Below are positions 9,172 through 16,546 of a DNA stretch of 44,934 nt, piece after piece (the stretch's first letter is position 1; each line of letters begins with the position of its first letter). The notes below the pieces were generated by a model. That model made no database searches. It was given only the letters and a program-made list of their open reading frames with translations, and had not been told where the DNA came from. The position numbers and the translations under genes are program-made. Source of the stretch: Clostridiaceae bacterium (GTDB lineage: Bacteria; Bacillota; Clostridia; Lachnospirales; Lachnospiraceae); NCBI GenBank assembly GCA_910575795.1, contig CAJTGE010000005.1, positions 157,431-202,364 of the forward strand. The letters are read 5' to 3'.

Positions 9172-9729
9172 GTGAAAGGAAGGTGGAAGTGGCTTTGCGC
9201 TCTGTGGGCTGTTGTGGCCCTGGCGGTTTATGCCGTTCCGGTTACCGCAGAGGATTTTGCAAAGCAGGAGGGAGCGGCGCTGGAAGCTCTGTCAGCGCCC
9301 GGGGGCCGGAAGGCTTCTGATTCCGAGGCTTTGGAGATAACGGCGGGAGAAAGCGGAGAAAGTGAGTCTGACTGGACAGAGGAAAGCAGTACGGAAGAAA
9401 GCAGTACGGAGGGAAGCAGTACGGAAGAAAGCAGTACAGAGGGAAGCAGTACGGAAGAAAGCAGTACAGAAGGAAGCAGTACGGAAGAAAGCAGTACAGA
9501 GGAAAGCAGTACGGAAGCTATAGAGACAGACACTTCAGCGCCGGATGAGAGCGAGGGAGAGACAACGATTTCGGTTACCGATAACGCTTCGATTTCCCCG
9601 GAGGAGGGAGAAGCGATAGAATTGCCTTCCGGAAAGTGGAAAGTGGACGGCGATCCTACGGTATATCATGGAGGGGTTACAGTCTATGCGGCTCAGAAAA
9701 AAACATTTGTATTTCGTAAACAGAAATAA
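9172..9729 (+). CDS. Secreted Ser/Thr/Glu-rich repeat protein
   Basis: The start is a GTG; GGAGGAG at 9159-9165 favours GTG 9172 over GTG 9169. The 185-residue product has a signal peptide (WKWLCALWAVVALAVYAVPV, cleavage probably after VTA). A Glu/Ser linker follows, then nine ESSTE/GSSTE pentapeptides, another acidic linker, and a short C-terminal module (SGKWKVDGDPTVYHGG...FVFRKQK). No sorting motif is seen. The repeat is very acidic and would be extended, like a wall-spanning stalk or glycosylation target. It lies 12 bp upstream of the FecR-domain gene and probably shares its transcript. Its function is unknown; placement suggests an outer partner of the CHASE2/FecR system. Confidence 0.75.
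   Translation: MKGRWKWLCALWAVVALAVYAVPVTAEDFAKQEGAALEALSAPGGRKASDSEALEITAGESGESESDWTEESSTEESSTEGSSTEESSTEGSSTEESSTEGSSTEESSTEESSTEAIETDTSAPDESEGETTISVTDNASISPEEGEAIELPSGKWKVDGDPTVYHGGVTVYAAQKKTFVFRKQK
9382..9516 (+). repeat. 15-bp minisatellite, nine units, encoding [E/G]SSTE
   Basis: Nine in-frame units of the pattern GAA/GGA-AGC-AGT-ACG/ACA-GAA/GAG run without interruption. The units are near-identical at the DNA level, and E-type and G-type units mostly alternate, suggesting expansion of a 30-bp double unit. The multiple-of-three length keeps the frame open whatever the copy number. The antisense frame across the repeat (LSSVL) is a by-product. Confidence 0.95.
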
Positions 9730-9741
9730 GAAGGAGCGAGC

Positions 9742-11118
9742 ATGATACAGAAAACCATATTGGTGAAGGCCGCCGCCGCAGTCATGGGGACGGCGGTGAT
9801 TGCGGGAGCGGCGGCGGCCGTGAATCATATGTTAAAGCCAAAGAACTCCTATCGTTCCATTCTGCTTTATGAGATAGAGGGAACTGCAAAGATAGAGCGG
9901 CAGGGGACGGGGATGCTGAACGGGGTCGAAAATCTCCATCTGGAATCAGGCGATGAGCTGACCGTGGGGGAGGAGAGCTTTACCCGCCTGCGCCTGGATG
10001 ATGACAAATATGTGATGGTGGAGGAAAATTCCGCCCTTTCCATCGAAGCGGCAGGCGGCAGGGAGGACTCCAGGACATCCATTCATCTGACAAAAGGCGC
10101 GATAATCAATGAAATTCAGAATCCCTTAAGCGCCGGCTCCATGTATGAGGTTACCACGCCGAACTCGGTCATGGCCGTCAGGGGAACGATTTTCCGCGTG
10201 GAGATTTATTATGATGAAAATGGGGAAATGTGCACCAGGGTATCGGTCTTTAACGGAGAAGTGGCGTCCAGGCTCATTTACCCTGACGGAACCATGGATG
10301 AGGAGGCGGTGACCGGCAGCGGACACGAGGTGATTATCCACAGCAATGCGGATCTGACAGAGTATCTGGGAGAGAGCCGGGAAATTGATTATGAGACGCT
10401 TCCTCTGAGCACTCTTTATTTGATCCGGGAAATGATGGATCAGGGAAGCTCTGTGGGAGGGATTACCAGGGAGGAGCTGGCGGAATATATCCTGGAAAAG
10501 GAAGGCGCGGGTGACAAGGCTGACAACGATGGAAAAGACGCCGCAGGCGAGTCTCAGGCTTCGGACGGGGACAGGGAAAACCGGGAACCGGAGAGCAGCG
10601 GGCCCGCGGACAGCGCAAATCAGACGGAGGCAGCGGACAGGAACGAGCCTGAAGGGTCTCCGGTCAGGGAGACGCAAAGAGAATCCCGGCCCGGGAGAGG
10701 GGAAGAAAGCCTGCCTGAGACGACAGGGGCGGCAGAGAGCCTGGAGGAGCAGGCAGGGGAAACAACGGCTGCGCCGTCAGAGACAGAGACGTCGGCTTCC
10801 GGCAATGAGAGGAGGGGAATAAGCCACAGGCACAGCAGTTCCGGCGGATCCGGCGGTTCCGGCGGTTCCGGTTCCGGAAGCTCCGGCGGTTCATTGTGGC
10901 AGAGGCCGACGCAGGCGCCAACCGAGGCTCCAACGGAGTCAGCAGAATATACGGTGACCTTTAAGTACAACGGAAACACCTTTGGTACTCAGCAGGTCAA
11001 AGAAGGCCAGTGCGCAACGGAACCATGGCTGAATCCGTCATCGTCCGGAAGCTGGGATTATGATTTTAAAAATCCGAGTCCGATCACGGCAGATACAACT
11101 ATTTACTGGCAGAAATGA
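9742..11118 (+). CDS. FecR-domain surface protein
   Basis: The 458-residue protein has one N-terminal membrane helix (VKAAAAVMGTAVIAGAAAAV, about 8-27) that acts as anchor or uncleaved signal. A FecR domain follows (about 35-160, with LRLDDDKYVMVEENSALSI and TTPNSVMAVRGTIFRVE, the classic FecR core). Next is an acidic Glu/Ser/Pro/Thr-rich low-complexity stalk (about 255-385), a Gly/Ser linker and PTQAPTEAPTE. The C-terminus is a small module starting YTVTFKYNGNTFGTQQVKEG, resembling the Listeria/Bacteroides-type (Flg_new) beta-grasp repeat. FecR domains are periplasmic or extracytoplasmic signal modules, and pairing with CHASE2 cyclases is common, so it may present a signal to the upstream cyclase. 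SD AAGGAG precedes ATG 9742. Confidence 0.88.
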   Translation: MIQKTILVKAAAAVMGTAVIAGAAAAVNHMLKPKNSYRSILLYEIEGTAKIERQGTGMLNGVENLHLESGDELTVGEESFTRLRLDDDKYVMVEENSALSIEAAGGREDSRTSIHLTKGAIINEIQNPLSAGSMYEVTTPNSVMAVRGTIFRVEIYYDENGEMCTRVSVFNGEVASRLIYPDGTMDEEAVTGSGHEVIIHSNADLTEYLGESREIDYETLPLSTLYLIREMMDQGSSVGGITREELAEYILEKEGAGDKADNDGKDAAGESQASDGDRENREPESSGPADSANQTEAADRNEPEGSPVRETQRESRPGRGEESLPETTGAAESLEEQAGETTAAPSETETSASGNERRGISHRHSSSGGSGGSGGSGSGSSGGSLWQRPTQAPTEAPTESAEYTVTFKYNGNTFGTQQVKEGQCATEPWLNPSSSGSWDYDFKNPSPITADTTIYWQK

Positions 11119-11221
11119 GTTCGAGTGAGAAGTATTGTTTTTGCAGAACAAGTTTTTCCTCCCCGCAGAAGATAATTTTTGCTGATGGGGTAACAAAAAG
11201 TCAATAAAAATGAACCAAAAC

Positions 11222-11255
11222 GAGGATCTTGAGAGAATACACTTTCAAGATCCTC
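11222..11255 (+). terminator. Hairpin ending the FecR transcript
   Basis: GAGGATCTTGA (11222-11232) pairs perfectly with TCAAGATCCTC (11245-11255) and is followed by a pyrimidine-rich TTCTTCTCCCTCCC tract. It lies 100 bp after the FecR stop. The tail is not a pure U-run, so termination efficiency is uncertain. Confidence 0.65.
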
Positions 11256-11816
11256 TTCTTCTCCCTCCCTTCCTTCTCCAACTCCTCCCACCTCGTATAA
11301 TAAGTTTGTAAGCAAGAAATATCGCTTATGAACTTATTCTTTTTATGGGTATGGATGGTAAGGACATCTAAGAGGAACTCCCCTCATCCTGAATCCCATC
11401 CATACGACCAACAGTTACTTTTTATATGGTTAATCTTGTGTTATGATATCAGGCAGAGTCTGATGTCCGAAGGCACTGCTTTCCCTCCTTTCAGCCGGCT
11501 TTGGCCGTGACTGCTTTTTAAGCATTCAGCCTGGCACATATGGCACATTCCGCTGACACAGAAATTTGATAGTCGGACGAGCTTTAGAAGAAAGTATTTA
11601 ATTACATTAGTAAAAGAGGGAAAATTAAAGATGACATTGCCGGATAAGCCCAAAAGTAAAAATCAAAAATATTATTCATAATGGAGTTCATAACCCTATC
11701 ATGACCAAAATGGTTATGATGTGGTCATGATGAAAGCAGTTGTCTTTGCCGAATGTTGTGCAGTATTTGGGTAAACATATGCAAAAACAAATATAAATTG
11801 GCTACACAGTATGTAG
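11256..11816. other. Gene-poor spacer with hairpins and palindromic half-sites
   Basis: I see no convincing gene here. A long-loop stem is formed by GTATGGATGG (11349-11358) and CCATCCATAC (11396-11405). Four related half-sites occur at 11688-11731: TCATAACC, ATCATGACC, GGTTATGA and GGTCATGAT, in the order A-B-A'-B'. A small hairpin (GGCTAC/GTAGCC, 11800-11816) abuts element 2. Base composition is more AT-rich than the flanking genes, which may mean an old insertion. Confidence 0.5.
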
Positions 11817-11953
11817 CCAGAGTCAGATTCTAAATCCATAGGGAACCCGTAGAAAACCGCCGGCGCTTAGCGAGTTCTTTAAAGGGCTTAGCGTCCGCTG
11901 CGCTTTTCTCCGAGCGGGAGCGGGGTTCCGTTGGATTTAGAATCTGACTCTGG
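11817..11953. repeat. Palindromic element 2 (137 bp, perfect 21-bp terminal inverted repeats)
   Basis: The ends 11817-11837 and 11933-11953 are perfect reverse complements (start CCAGAGTCAGATTC). The body (GGGAACCCGTAGAAAACCGC, CGGCGCTTAGCGAG, then GCGTCCGCTGCGCTTTTCTC) matches the outer arms of element 1 in the opposite orientation, without its central insert. The terminal repeat differs from that of element 1 at a few positions, but both ends changed together, so pairing is kept. The outer 17-bp flank CCCTCTCACGACAAACA (11957-11973) is shared as well. It ends 27 bp from the stop of the minus-strand DUF4349 gene and could act in 3' end formation. Confidence 0.85.
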
Positions 11954-11980
11954 CGGCCCTCTCACGACAAACAGGCCCTC

Positions 11981-13078
11981 TCACTTCTTCTCTTTTTTAT
12001 TCAGGAAACGAAACCTTCCGCCCCCTGATTTTTTTATCCCGTCAGACGGATCATTTGTCCCGTCCGGTGAAACCGCGCCGTTTTCGCGTTTTTGCCTCCG
12101 CCTCCTGGCAAAGAACCACAGCGCGGCGGCAAGGAGAAGGATCGGAACCCAGACAGGGGTTGTGCCAACGATCAGGATAAATAAGCCCACACAGAAATCC
12201 GACATGTTTCTCAGGCTGTGTGAAAAAGCGCTGCTGATCTGCTGTCCGACGCTCTCCGGGGCCGTGGGAGTGAAAATCGTTACTTCCTCGATCTCCAGGG
12301 TAACGGTGCTGTAATCCACATGGTTGTCAATGAGGCGGAGCTTGGATTCCATGGACTCCAGTTCATAACGGATTTCAGAGAGGTGATCCTCCAGCATAAT
12401 CACCGCGTCCAGGCTGTCGGCCTTTTCAAGGAGCTCCCAGATGCGTTCCTGCTCGATGGTCAGGGACTTCTTTTTGCTCTCCATGTCGCTGTACTGCAGC
12501 GTCACATCCTGGGTGTTCTCCGAGCGCCGGAGGATGTTGGCCTGCTCTTCCACCGTGGATAAAAAGGTGTCGAGCCGATCGGACGGAATCCGCGCGGTCA
12601 TGCGGGCGTTTCGCGGGACGGATTCGCTGAGGCGCGCTTCGCGCCCGGTGACGCTTGACTCCTCCACATAGCCGCCCAGTTCCCCGATGCGGTCCTTGAT
12701 ACGGGTCAGAAGACTGTCAAAATCATCGGTTTCCATAACGATATCTACGGTGCGTATCAGCTTGCGTTTTGAGATGGCAGCCGCTGCCGGCGCGTCATAT
12801 TCCTGATACTCCTGCTCAGGGATGGGGGCGGCCTCCATCTCGTACGCCGCATCGTCATATCCTTCAGAATAATTGCTGTCAGACCCGTTTTCATAAAAGG
12901 CCCCGCCTGCGGGCGCGAAAGCCGGGGCGGCGGCTGCTTCGGCGTACATGGGTTCGCCGGGGCCTCCGCTGACAGCGTCCTGCGCGGATTTTGATCCGCC
13001 TCCCCCGCAGCCGGTAAAGAGTATCGCGCCTGTGCAGAGAGCCGCCAGGGCGGCGCGCCGGAATGTGATTTTTTTCAT
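11981..13078 (-). CDS. DUF4349-domain lipoprotein
   Basis: The 365-residue protein begins with a lipoprotein signal peptide with lipobox LFTGC (Cys24), so it should be anchored on the outer face of the membrane. A Gly/Ala/Glu-rich linker reaches about residue 105. The DUF4349 core follows (about 108-285, KRKLIRTVDIVMETDDFDSLLTRIKDRIGELGGYVE... TARIPSDRLDTFL... EERIWELLEKADSLDAVIMLEDHLSEIRYELE), with a predicted coiled coil in its second half. Near the C-terminus is a membrane helix (about 300-325), then a basic, cytosolic tail. The start overlaps the NhaC stop by 4 bp, so the two are co-translated. The function of DUF4349 is not established. Confidence 0.88.
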   Translation of the reverse strand: MKKITFRRAALAALCTGAILFTGCGGGGSKSAQDAVSGGPGEPMYAEAAAAPAFAPAGGAFYENGSDSNYSEGYDDAAYEMEAAPIPEQEYQEYDAPAAAAISKRKLIRTVDIVMETDDFDSLLTRIKDRIGELGGYVEESSVTGREARLSESVPRNARMTARIPSDRLDTFLSTVEEQANILRRSENTQDVTLQYSDMESKKKSLTIEQERIWELLEKADSLDAVIMLEDHLSEIRYELESMESKLRLIDNHVDYSTVTLEIEEVTIFTPTAPESVGQQISSAFSHSLRNMSDFCVGLFILIVGTTPVWVPILLLAAALWFFARRRRQKRENGAVSPDGTNDPSDGIKKSGGGRFRFLNKKEKK

Positions 13079-14394
13079 ATTGCCCTCCTTTTACGATGCG
13101 TATGTTTGGCTGCCTGCTTTGCAAGAAGCGTCCAGGCAGGCAGCAGGTATAAGTAGCAGGCGGCCGCCATGCTGGCGGACGGAGCGCCCACGGCGGCGAG
13201 GGGCACGGCCCCTGCGATGGACCACGGCACAAGGGGCGCCAGGGTGATGGCGGAGTTTTCAAGGTCTATGGCAAACGTCTGCGGATCCGGCTCATTGTCA
13301 TGGCAGAGTTGGTGGGTGAGCATCACGGCCAGCGTCTGGTTGCAGGCCACCATGGAGGTGATCGCGCTGACCGCGAGCGTGGCCCCAAAGGAGGTGATCC
13401 GGCGGCTGAGCGCTTCGATCTTCTTTTTCAGGGGCTGTAAAAGGCCGGTTCCGTCAAAGATCCCCGCATAGCAGGACGACAGGCTCACGATCATTGCCAC
13501 CTTGACCATGGAAAGGAGGCCGCCGCCGTCCATCATGGCCGCCAGGGCGGGATCCTGGGCCTTATAGCCGACGATCATCATGCGGGCGATTTCCGCGATG
13601 CCCAGGCCCTGCAAAAAGATACACAGGAAGAAGGCCAGGACGACGCTCGCCAGCATGGTCCGTTTAACCTTTACCTTAAAAGCGGACAGAACGAGGATGG
13701 ATAAGGCCGGGAGCACGGCGATCCAGTGAAGACGAAAGCTCTGTGAAAAGAGGCTCTCCACATCCATCTGTGCGCCCCCGGCGGCCATGGAGCGGCCGGC
13801 TGCGTAATAGATCGCACAGGTGATAAGGAACGGCATAACAGAGGTCTTTACCATTTCCCTTATGTTATAAAAGATGTCGGTTCCTGTCAGCTCGCAGATT
13901 AGATTGGCGCTCGAGGAGACAGGGGAACAGCGGTCGCCGAAATAGACGCCGGACAGGATCGCGCCGCCCACCCAGAGCGGCCCGATATGTAACGCCTTTG
14001 CCATGGCCATGGTCACCACTCCCATGGTGGCCGCAGCCCCGAACGAGGTTCCGGTCAGAGTAGAGACAATGCAGTTAAGGAGAAATGCGATGACCAGAAA
14101 GGCTGACGGATATACCAGCCGGGCGCTGTAGCATACAATCACAGGGATAGTCCCCGCGCCCCGCCACAGGGCGGTGATGAGCCCGATCAGGCCGAAAATC
14201 ATAAGGATATTCTTCACGGTGCGTATACCGGTGAGGGACATGGACAAAAGCGAGCGGGCCGAATGGCCCTTTTTAAGGCCGTAGGCGCAGAAGATCAGGT
14301 ATCCGGCTGCCAGCGCATAGAGCACCGAAGCGCCGGAAACGACACAGACAGCCAGAGCGCCGACAAAGGCCAGAAGTACGACGGTTTCCAACAT
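13075..14394 (-). CDS. NhaC-family Na+/H+ antiporter-like permease
   Basis: The 439-residue polytopic membrane protein has about 11-12 hydrophobic segments. Diagnostic stretches are LTGTSFGAAATMGVVTMAMAKA and GAILSGVYFGDRCSPVSSSANL, which match the conserved NhaC core, including the GDRxSPxSSSA signature. It would exchange Na+ for protons, or carry a related ion/organic acid pair, at the cytoplasmic membrane. It starts at ATG 14394 with an AAAGGAGGAG site upstream and is the first gene of a two-gene minus-strand operon with the DUF4349 lipoprotein. A TATACT -10 box is visible on the minus strand just upstream. Confidence 0.85.
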   Translation of the reverse strand: MLETVVLLAFVGALAVCVVSGASVLYALAAGYLIFCAYGLKKGHSARSLLSMSLTGIRTVKNILMIFGLIGLITALWRGAGTIPVIVCYSARLVYPSAFLVIAFLLNCIVSTLTGTSFGAAATMGVVTMAMAKALHIGPLWVGGAILSGVYFGDRCSPVSSSANLICELTGTDIFYNIREMVKTSVMPFLITCAIYYAAGRSMAAGGAQMDVESLFSQSFRLHWIAVLPALSILVLSAFKVKVKRTMLASVVLAFFLCIFLQGLGIAEIARMMIVGYKAQDPALAAMMDGGGLLSMVKVAMIVSLSSCYAGIFDGTGLLQPLKKKIEALSRRITSFGATLAVSAITSMVACNQTLAVMLTHQLCHDNEPDPQTFAIDLENSAITLAPLVPWSIAGAVPLAAVGAPSASMAAACYLYLLPAWTLLAKQAAKHTHRKRRAI

Positions 14395-14570
14395 AGTTAT
14401 CTCCTCCTTTTGGGAAAGTATAGCACAAAGGGGGAGGCAAATCTACTTTCATTTCTGTAGATAAATCTTAAGAAATCATAACGGCAGGAACCGCTTTTCT
14501 GCGGAGAATGATGCATACCGCATGGCCTTTGTCGAATATAATGATTTGAAAGATCCATTACGGAGTATCT
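14395..14570. promoter_or_regulatory. Divergent promoter region between nhaC-like gene and flippase gene
   Basis: On the minus strand a TATACT box (about 14418-14423) precedes the NhaC-like gene, with only a weak -35. The short inverted repeat ATCTAC/GTAGAT (14441-14446, 14457-14462) overlaps that -35 position and could be an operator. On the plus strand TATAAT (14537-14542) lies 28 bp before the flippase start without an obvious -35. No gene is present. Confidence 0.4.
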
Positions 14571-16157
14571 ATGAAACGAAATCCCCTGCTTGCCGGCACG
14601 CTCCTCCTCACAGCGGCCGGATTCGTTAGCCGGATTCTTGGCTTTTTTTACCGTATTTTTTTATCCCGGACAATTGGGGCCGAGGGGCTTGGCATCTACC
14701 AGATGATTTTCCCCATTCACGGAATCGCATTTGCCATCTGCTGCGGGCCGATTCAGACCTCCATTTCCCGCATGGCCTCTGCTGACGTGAAAAAGGGGAG
14801 AAGCGCATTCCGGACAGGGCTTGCGATTTCACTCTGTCTTTCGCTCAGCCTTATGGGCGCCATATACGCCGCGGCAGAGCCTCTGGCCCGATATGTTCTC
14901 TTAGAGCCGCGCTGCGCGCCGCTTCTCCCGGTCATGGCGCTCTCGATACCATTTTCCGCGATCCATGCCTGCATCTGCGGGTATTACTACGGGCTGAAAA
15001 AGACAGCGGTTCCCGCCTTTTCCCAGTTGATCGAGCAGTTGATCCGGATTGGGGCCGTTTTTTTGATTGCGCATGTGGCGGCGGTCAATAAGCGCCCGAT
15101 TTCCGTATCCCTGGCTGTGTGGGGGATGCTGATCGGGGAGGCCGGGTCAGCGGTTTTCAGCTTCCTGTTTTACAGCATTTCGACTGGCGGAAAGAAAAAA
15201 AGAAGTGAAGAGAGCGGGGACGGAGAAGAAGACGAGGCGTTGCAGGAAGAGGGAATGGGGAAAAAGGCGATCCACAGGCCGTCCTTTTTTTCGATTGCAG
15301 GCCCGTTGATGGCCATGGCGCTTCCCCTGATGGGAAACCGCCTGATTTTAAACTGCTTACAGAGCCTGGAAGCGATATTTGTGCCCAATAAGCTCATGGC
15401 CTTTGGCCTTGGCAATTCGGAGTCCTTAAGCCTTTACGGGGTTCTGACCGGAATGGCGCTGCCCTTTATCCTGTTTCCCTCTGCGATCACGAATTCGCTG
15501 GCTGTCATTCTCCTCCCGACCGTGTCAGAGGCGCAGGCATTGGGGAACCAGGGCCGGATTCAGCGGACGATCGCCATGGCGCTGCGCTACAGCCTGTATA
15601 TGGGGATCCTCTGCATCGGCGTCTTTACCCTGTTTGGCGACGCGCTGGGGCAGACCGTGTACCGCAATGAGGAGGCCGGATCCTTTATCACGGTTCTGGC
15701 CTGGCTGTGCCCCTTTATGTATCTGTCCACCACCATGGGCAGTATCTTAAACGGGCTGGGAAAAACGTCGAGCGTATTCTTACATACCGCCATTTCCATG
15801 CTGATCACCCTGTCCTCGGTCGTGTTCTGGATTCCGTCGTACGGGATCTACGCATACCTGGGCGGACTTTTGCTCAGCGAGCTGGTACTGGCGTTCCTGC
15901 ATATCCACACCCTGTCCGGCGCGGTCCCGGTGCGGCTGAACCTGGGCTCTATGCTGATGAAGCCGGCCCTGTGCCTGGCAGTTGCCATCGGTATCCTGCG
16001 CAGGCTGGAGCCGTATCTGGAAGGGCTTCAGGGCGCTTTGCCGACGGAATTTTTGTTTGTAATGGTTCAGGCAGGGATCTTGAGCGCGCTGTACGGAGGC
16101 GGGCTTTTGGTGCTGCACCGGGGGCGCTCAGAGAGGTCTGGGGCTGCGCGTGAATGA
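14571..16157 (+). CDS. SpoVB-like polysaccharide/lipid flippase (MOP superfamily)
   Basis: The 528-residue integral membrane protein starts MKRNPLLAGTLLLTAAGFVSRILGFFYRIFLSRTIGAEGLGIYQ-type sequence, typical of SpoVB/YtgP/MurJ-like exporters of the MVF family. About 14 hydrophobic segments are visible, with one charged Lys/Glu cytoplasmic loop (about residues 205-230) between transmembrane halves. Family members move lipid-linked cell-wall or polysaccharide precursors across the membrane, and SpoVB acts in spore cortex formation. Several paralogues per genome are usual, so the exact substrate cannot be assigned. The gene is monocistronic and divergent from the NhaC-like gene. Confidence 0.85.
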   Translation: MKRNPLLAGTLLLTAAGFVSRILGFFYRIFLSRTIGAEGLGIYQMIFPIHGIAFAICCGPIQTSISRMASADVKKGRSAFRTGLAISLCLSLSLMGAIYAAAEPLARYVLLEPRCAPLLPVMALSIPFSAIHACICGYYYGLKKTAVPAFSQLIEQLIRIGAVFLIAHVAAVNKRPISVSLAVWGMLIGEAGSAVFSFLFYSISTGGKKKRSEESGDGEEDEALQEEGMGKKAIHRPSFFSIAGPLMAMALPLMGNRLILNCLQSLEAIFVPNKLMAFGLGNSESLSLYGVLTGMALPFILFPSAITNSLAVILLPTVSEAQALGNQGRIQRTIAMALRYSLYMGILCIGVFTLFGDALGQTVYRNEEAGSFITVLAWLCPFMYLSTTMGSILNGLGKTSSVFLHTAISMLITLSSVVFWIPSYGIYAYLGGLLLSELVLAFLHIHTLSGAVPVRLNLGSMLMKPALCLAVAIGILRRLEPYLEGLQGALPTEFLFVMVQAGILSALYGGGLLVLHRGRSERSGAARE

Positions 16158-16237
16158 GGCGGCAATTCACCGGCGAAGCGCTGCTGGCGGCCCCCTTACT
16201 GCTCGCGGGAATAAAACCCTGCATCATAAAAAACACT

Positions 16238-16265
16238 TGATTCCCAAATCTATTTATGATATGCT
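16238..16265 (+). promoter_or_regulatory. Promoter of the ABC-F gene
   Basis: TTGATT (16238-16243) and TATGCT (16260-16265) are spaced 16 bp. Transcription would start near 16272, giving a leader of about 275 nt before the ABC-F start. Confidence 0.6.
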
Positions 16266-16297
16266 AATACCCAGAAAAAACGGAGAGAGGTGAAAGG

Positions 16298-16309
16298 ATG
16301 AGAAAATAA
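16298..16309 (+). CDS. Three-codon upstream ORF (MRK) in the ABC-F leader
   Basis: ATG-AGA-AAA-TAA follows a good ribosome binding site (GAGAGAGGTGAAAGG, 16283-16297). It sits at the start of the structured leader, just before the outer hairpin arm. Such very short leader peptides are used for ribosome-mediated attenuation of ABC-F antibiotic-resistance genes: a drug-stalled ribosome changes folding of the following RNA. The assignment rests on position and architecture only. Confidence 0.5.
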   Translation: MRK

Positions 16310-16312
16310 CGT

Positions 16313-16405
16313 ACTTTTGATGCATGACAGCTTGCAGCGGGCGTTTACCGCTGTTGTTTGTGGCGTCAAAAGTGGGTTGGGTTCTCGTCCTCCCCTCTCT
16401 TTTTT
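16313..16405 (+). promoter_or_regulatory. Structured leader / attenuator of the ABC-F gene
   Basis: An outer stem is formed by ACTTTTGATGC (16313-16323) and GCGTCAAAAGT (16363-16373), enclosing a perfect CAGCGG/CCGCTG hairpin (16335-16340, 16348-16353). A CCTCCCCTCTC tract and a T run (16400-16405) follow. The A-tract and GAGAGAGG of the uORF ribosome binding site (16275-16290) can pair with CCTCCCCTCTCTTTTTT-type sequence downstream, so exclusive folds are possible. The layout fits a drug-responsive terminator/antiterminator. Confidence 0.55.
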
Positions 16406-16546
16406 GTGTGCGGATATAGCGCGCACAGAGAATGCGGGGATGAAACGCCAGCGCCCTTTTGGCAGCCATCGGTTTTTCCGCGCTCCGGCTTAACGGCAGT
16501 TCCTTCGCGTAAGCCGCCGCGGATATTGAGACTGGAGGGATGTAGA

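Noticed and set aside
9382..9516. CRISPR-like array
   Set aside because: The repeats are contiguous 15-bp coding units without spacers; no cas genes are in the window.
9228..9533. Antisense open frame over the ESSTE repeat (LSSVLLSS pattern)
   Set aside because: It is a by-product of the 15-bp repeat read on the other strand; no ribosome binding site and no homology.
11441..11653. Minus-strand frame in the gene-poor spacer
   Set aside because: No ribosome binding site or domain; the region holds hairpins rather than coding signals.
16358..16546. N-terminal extension of the ABC-F frame
   Set aside because: It covers the attenuator, has no ribosome binding site, and ABC-F homology starts at ATG 16547.
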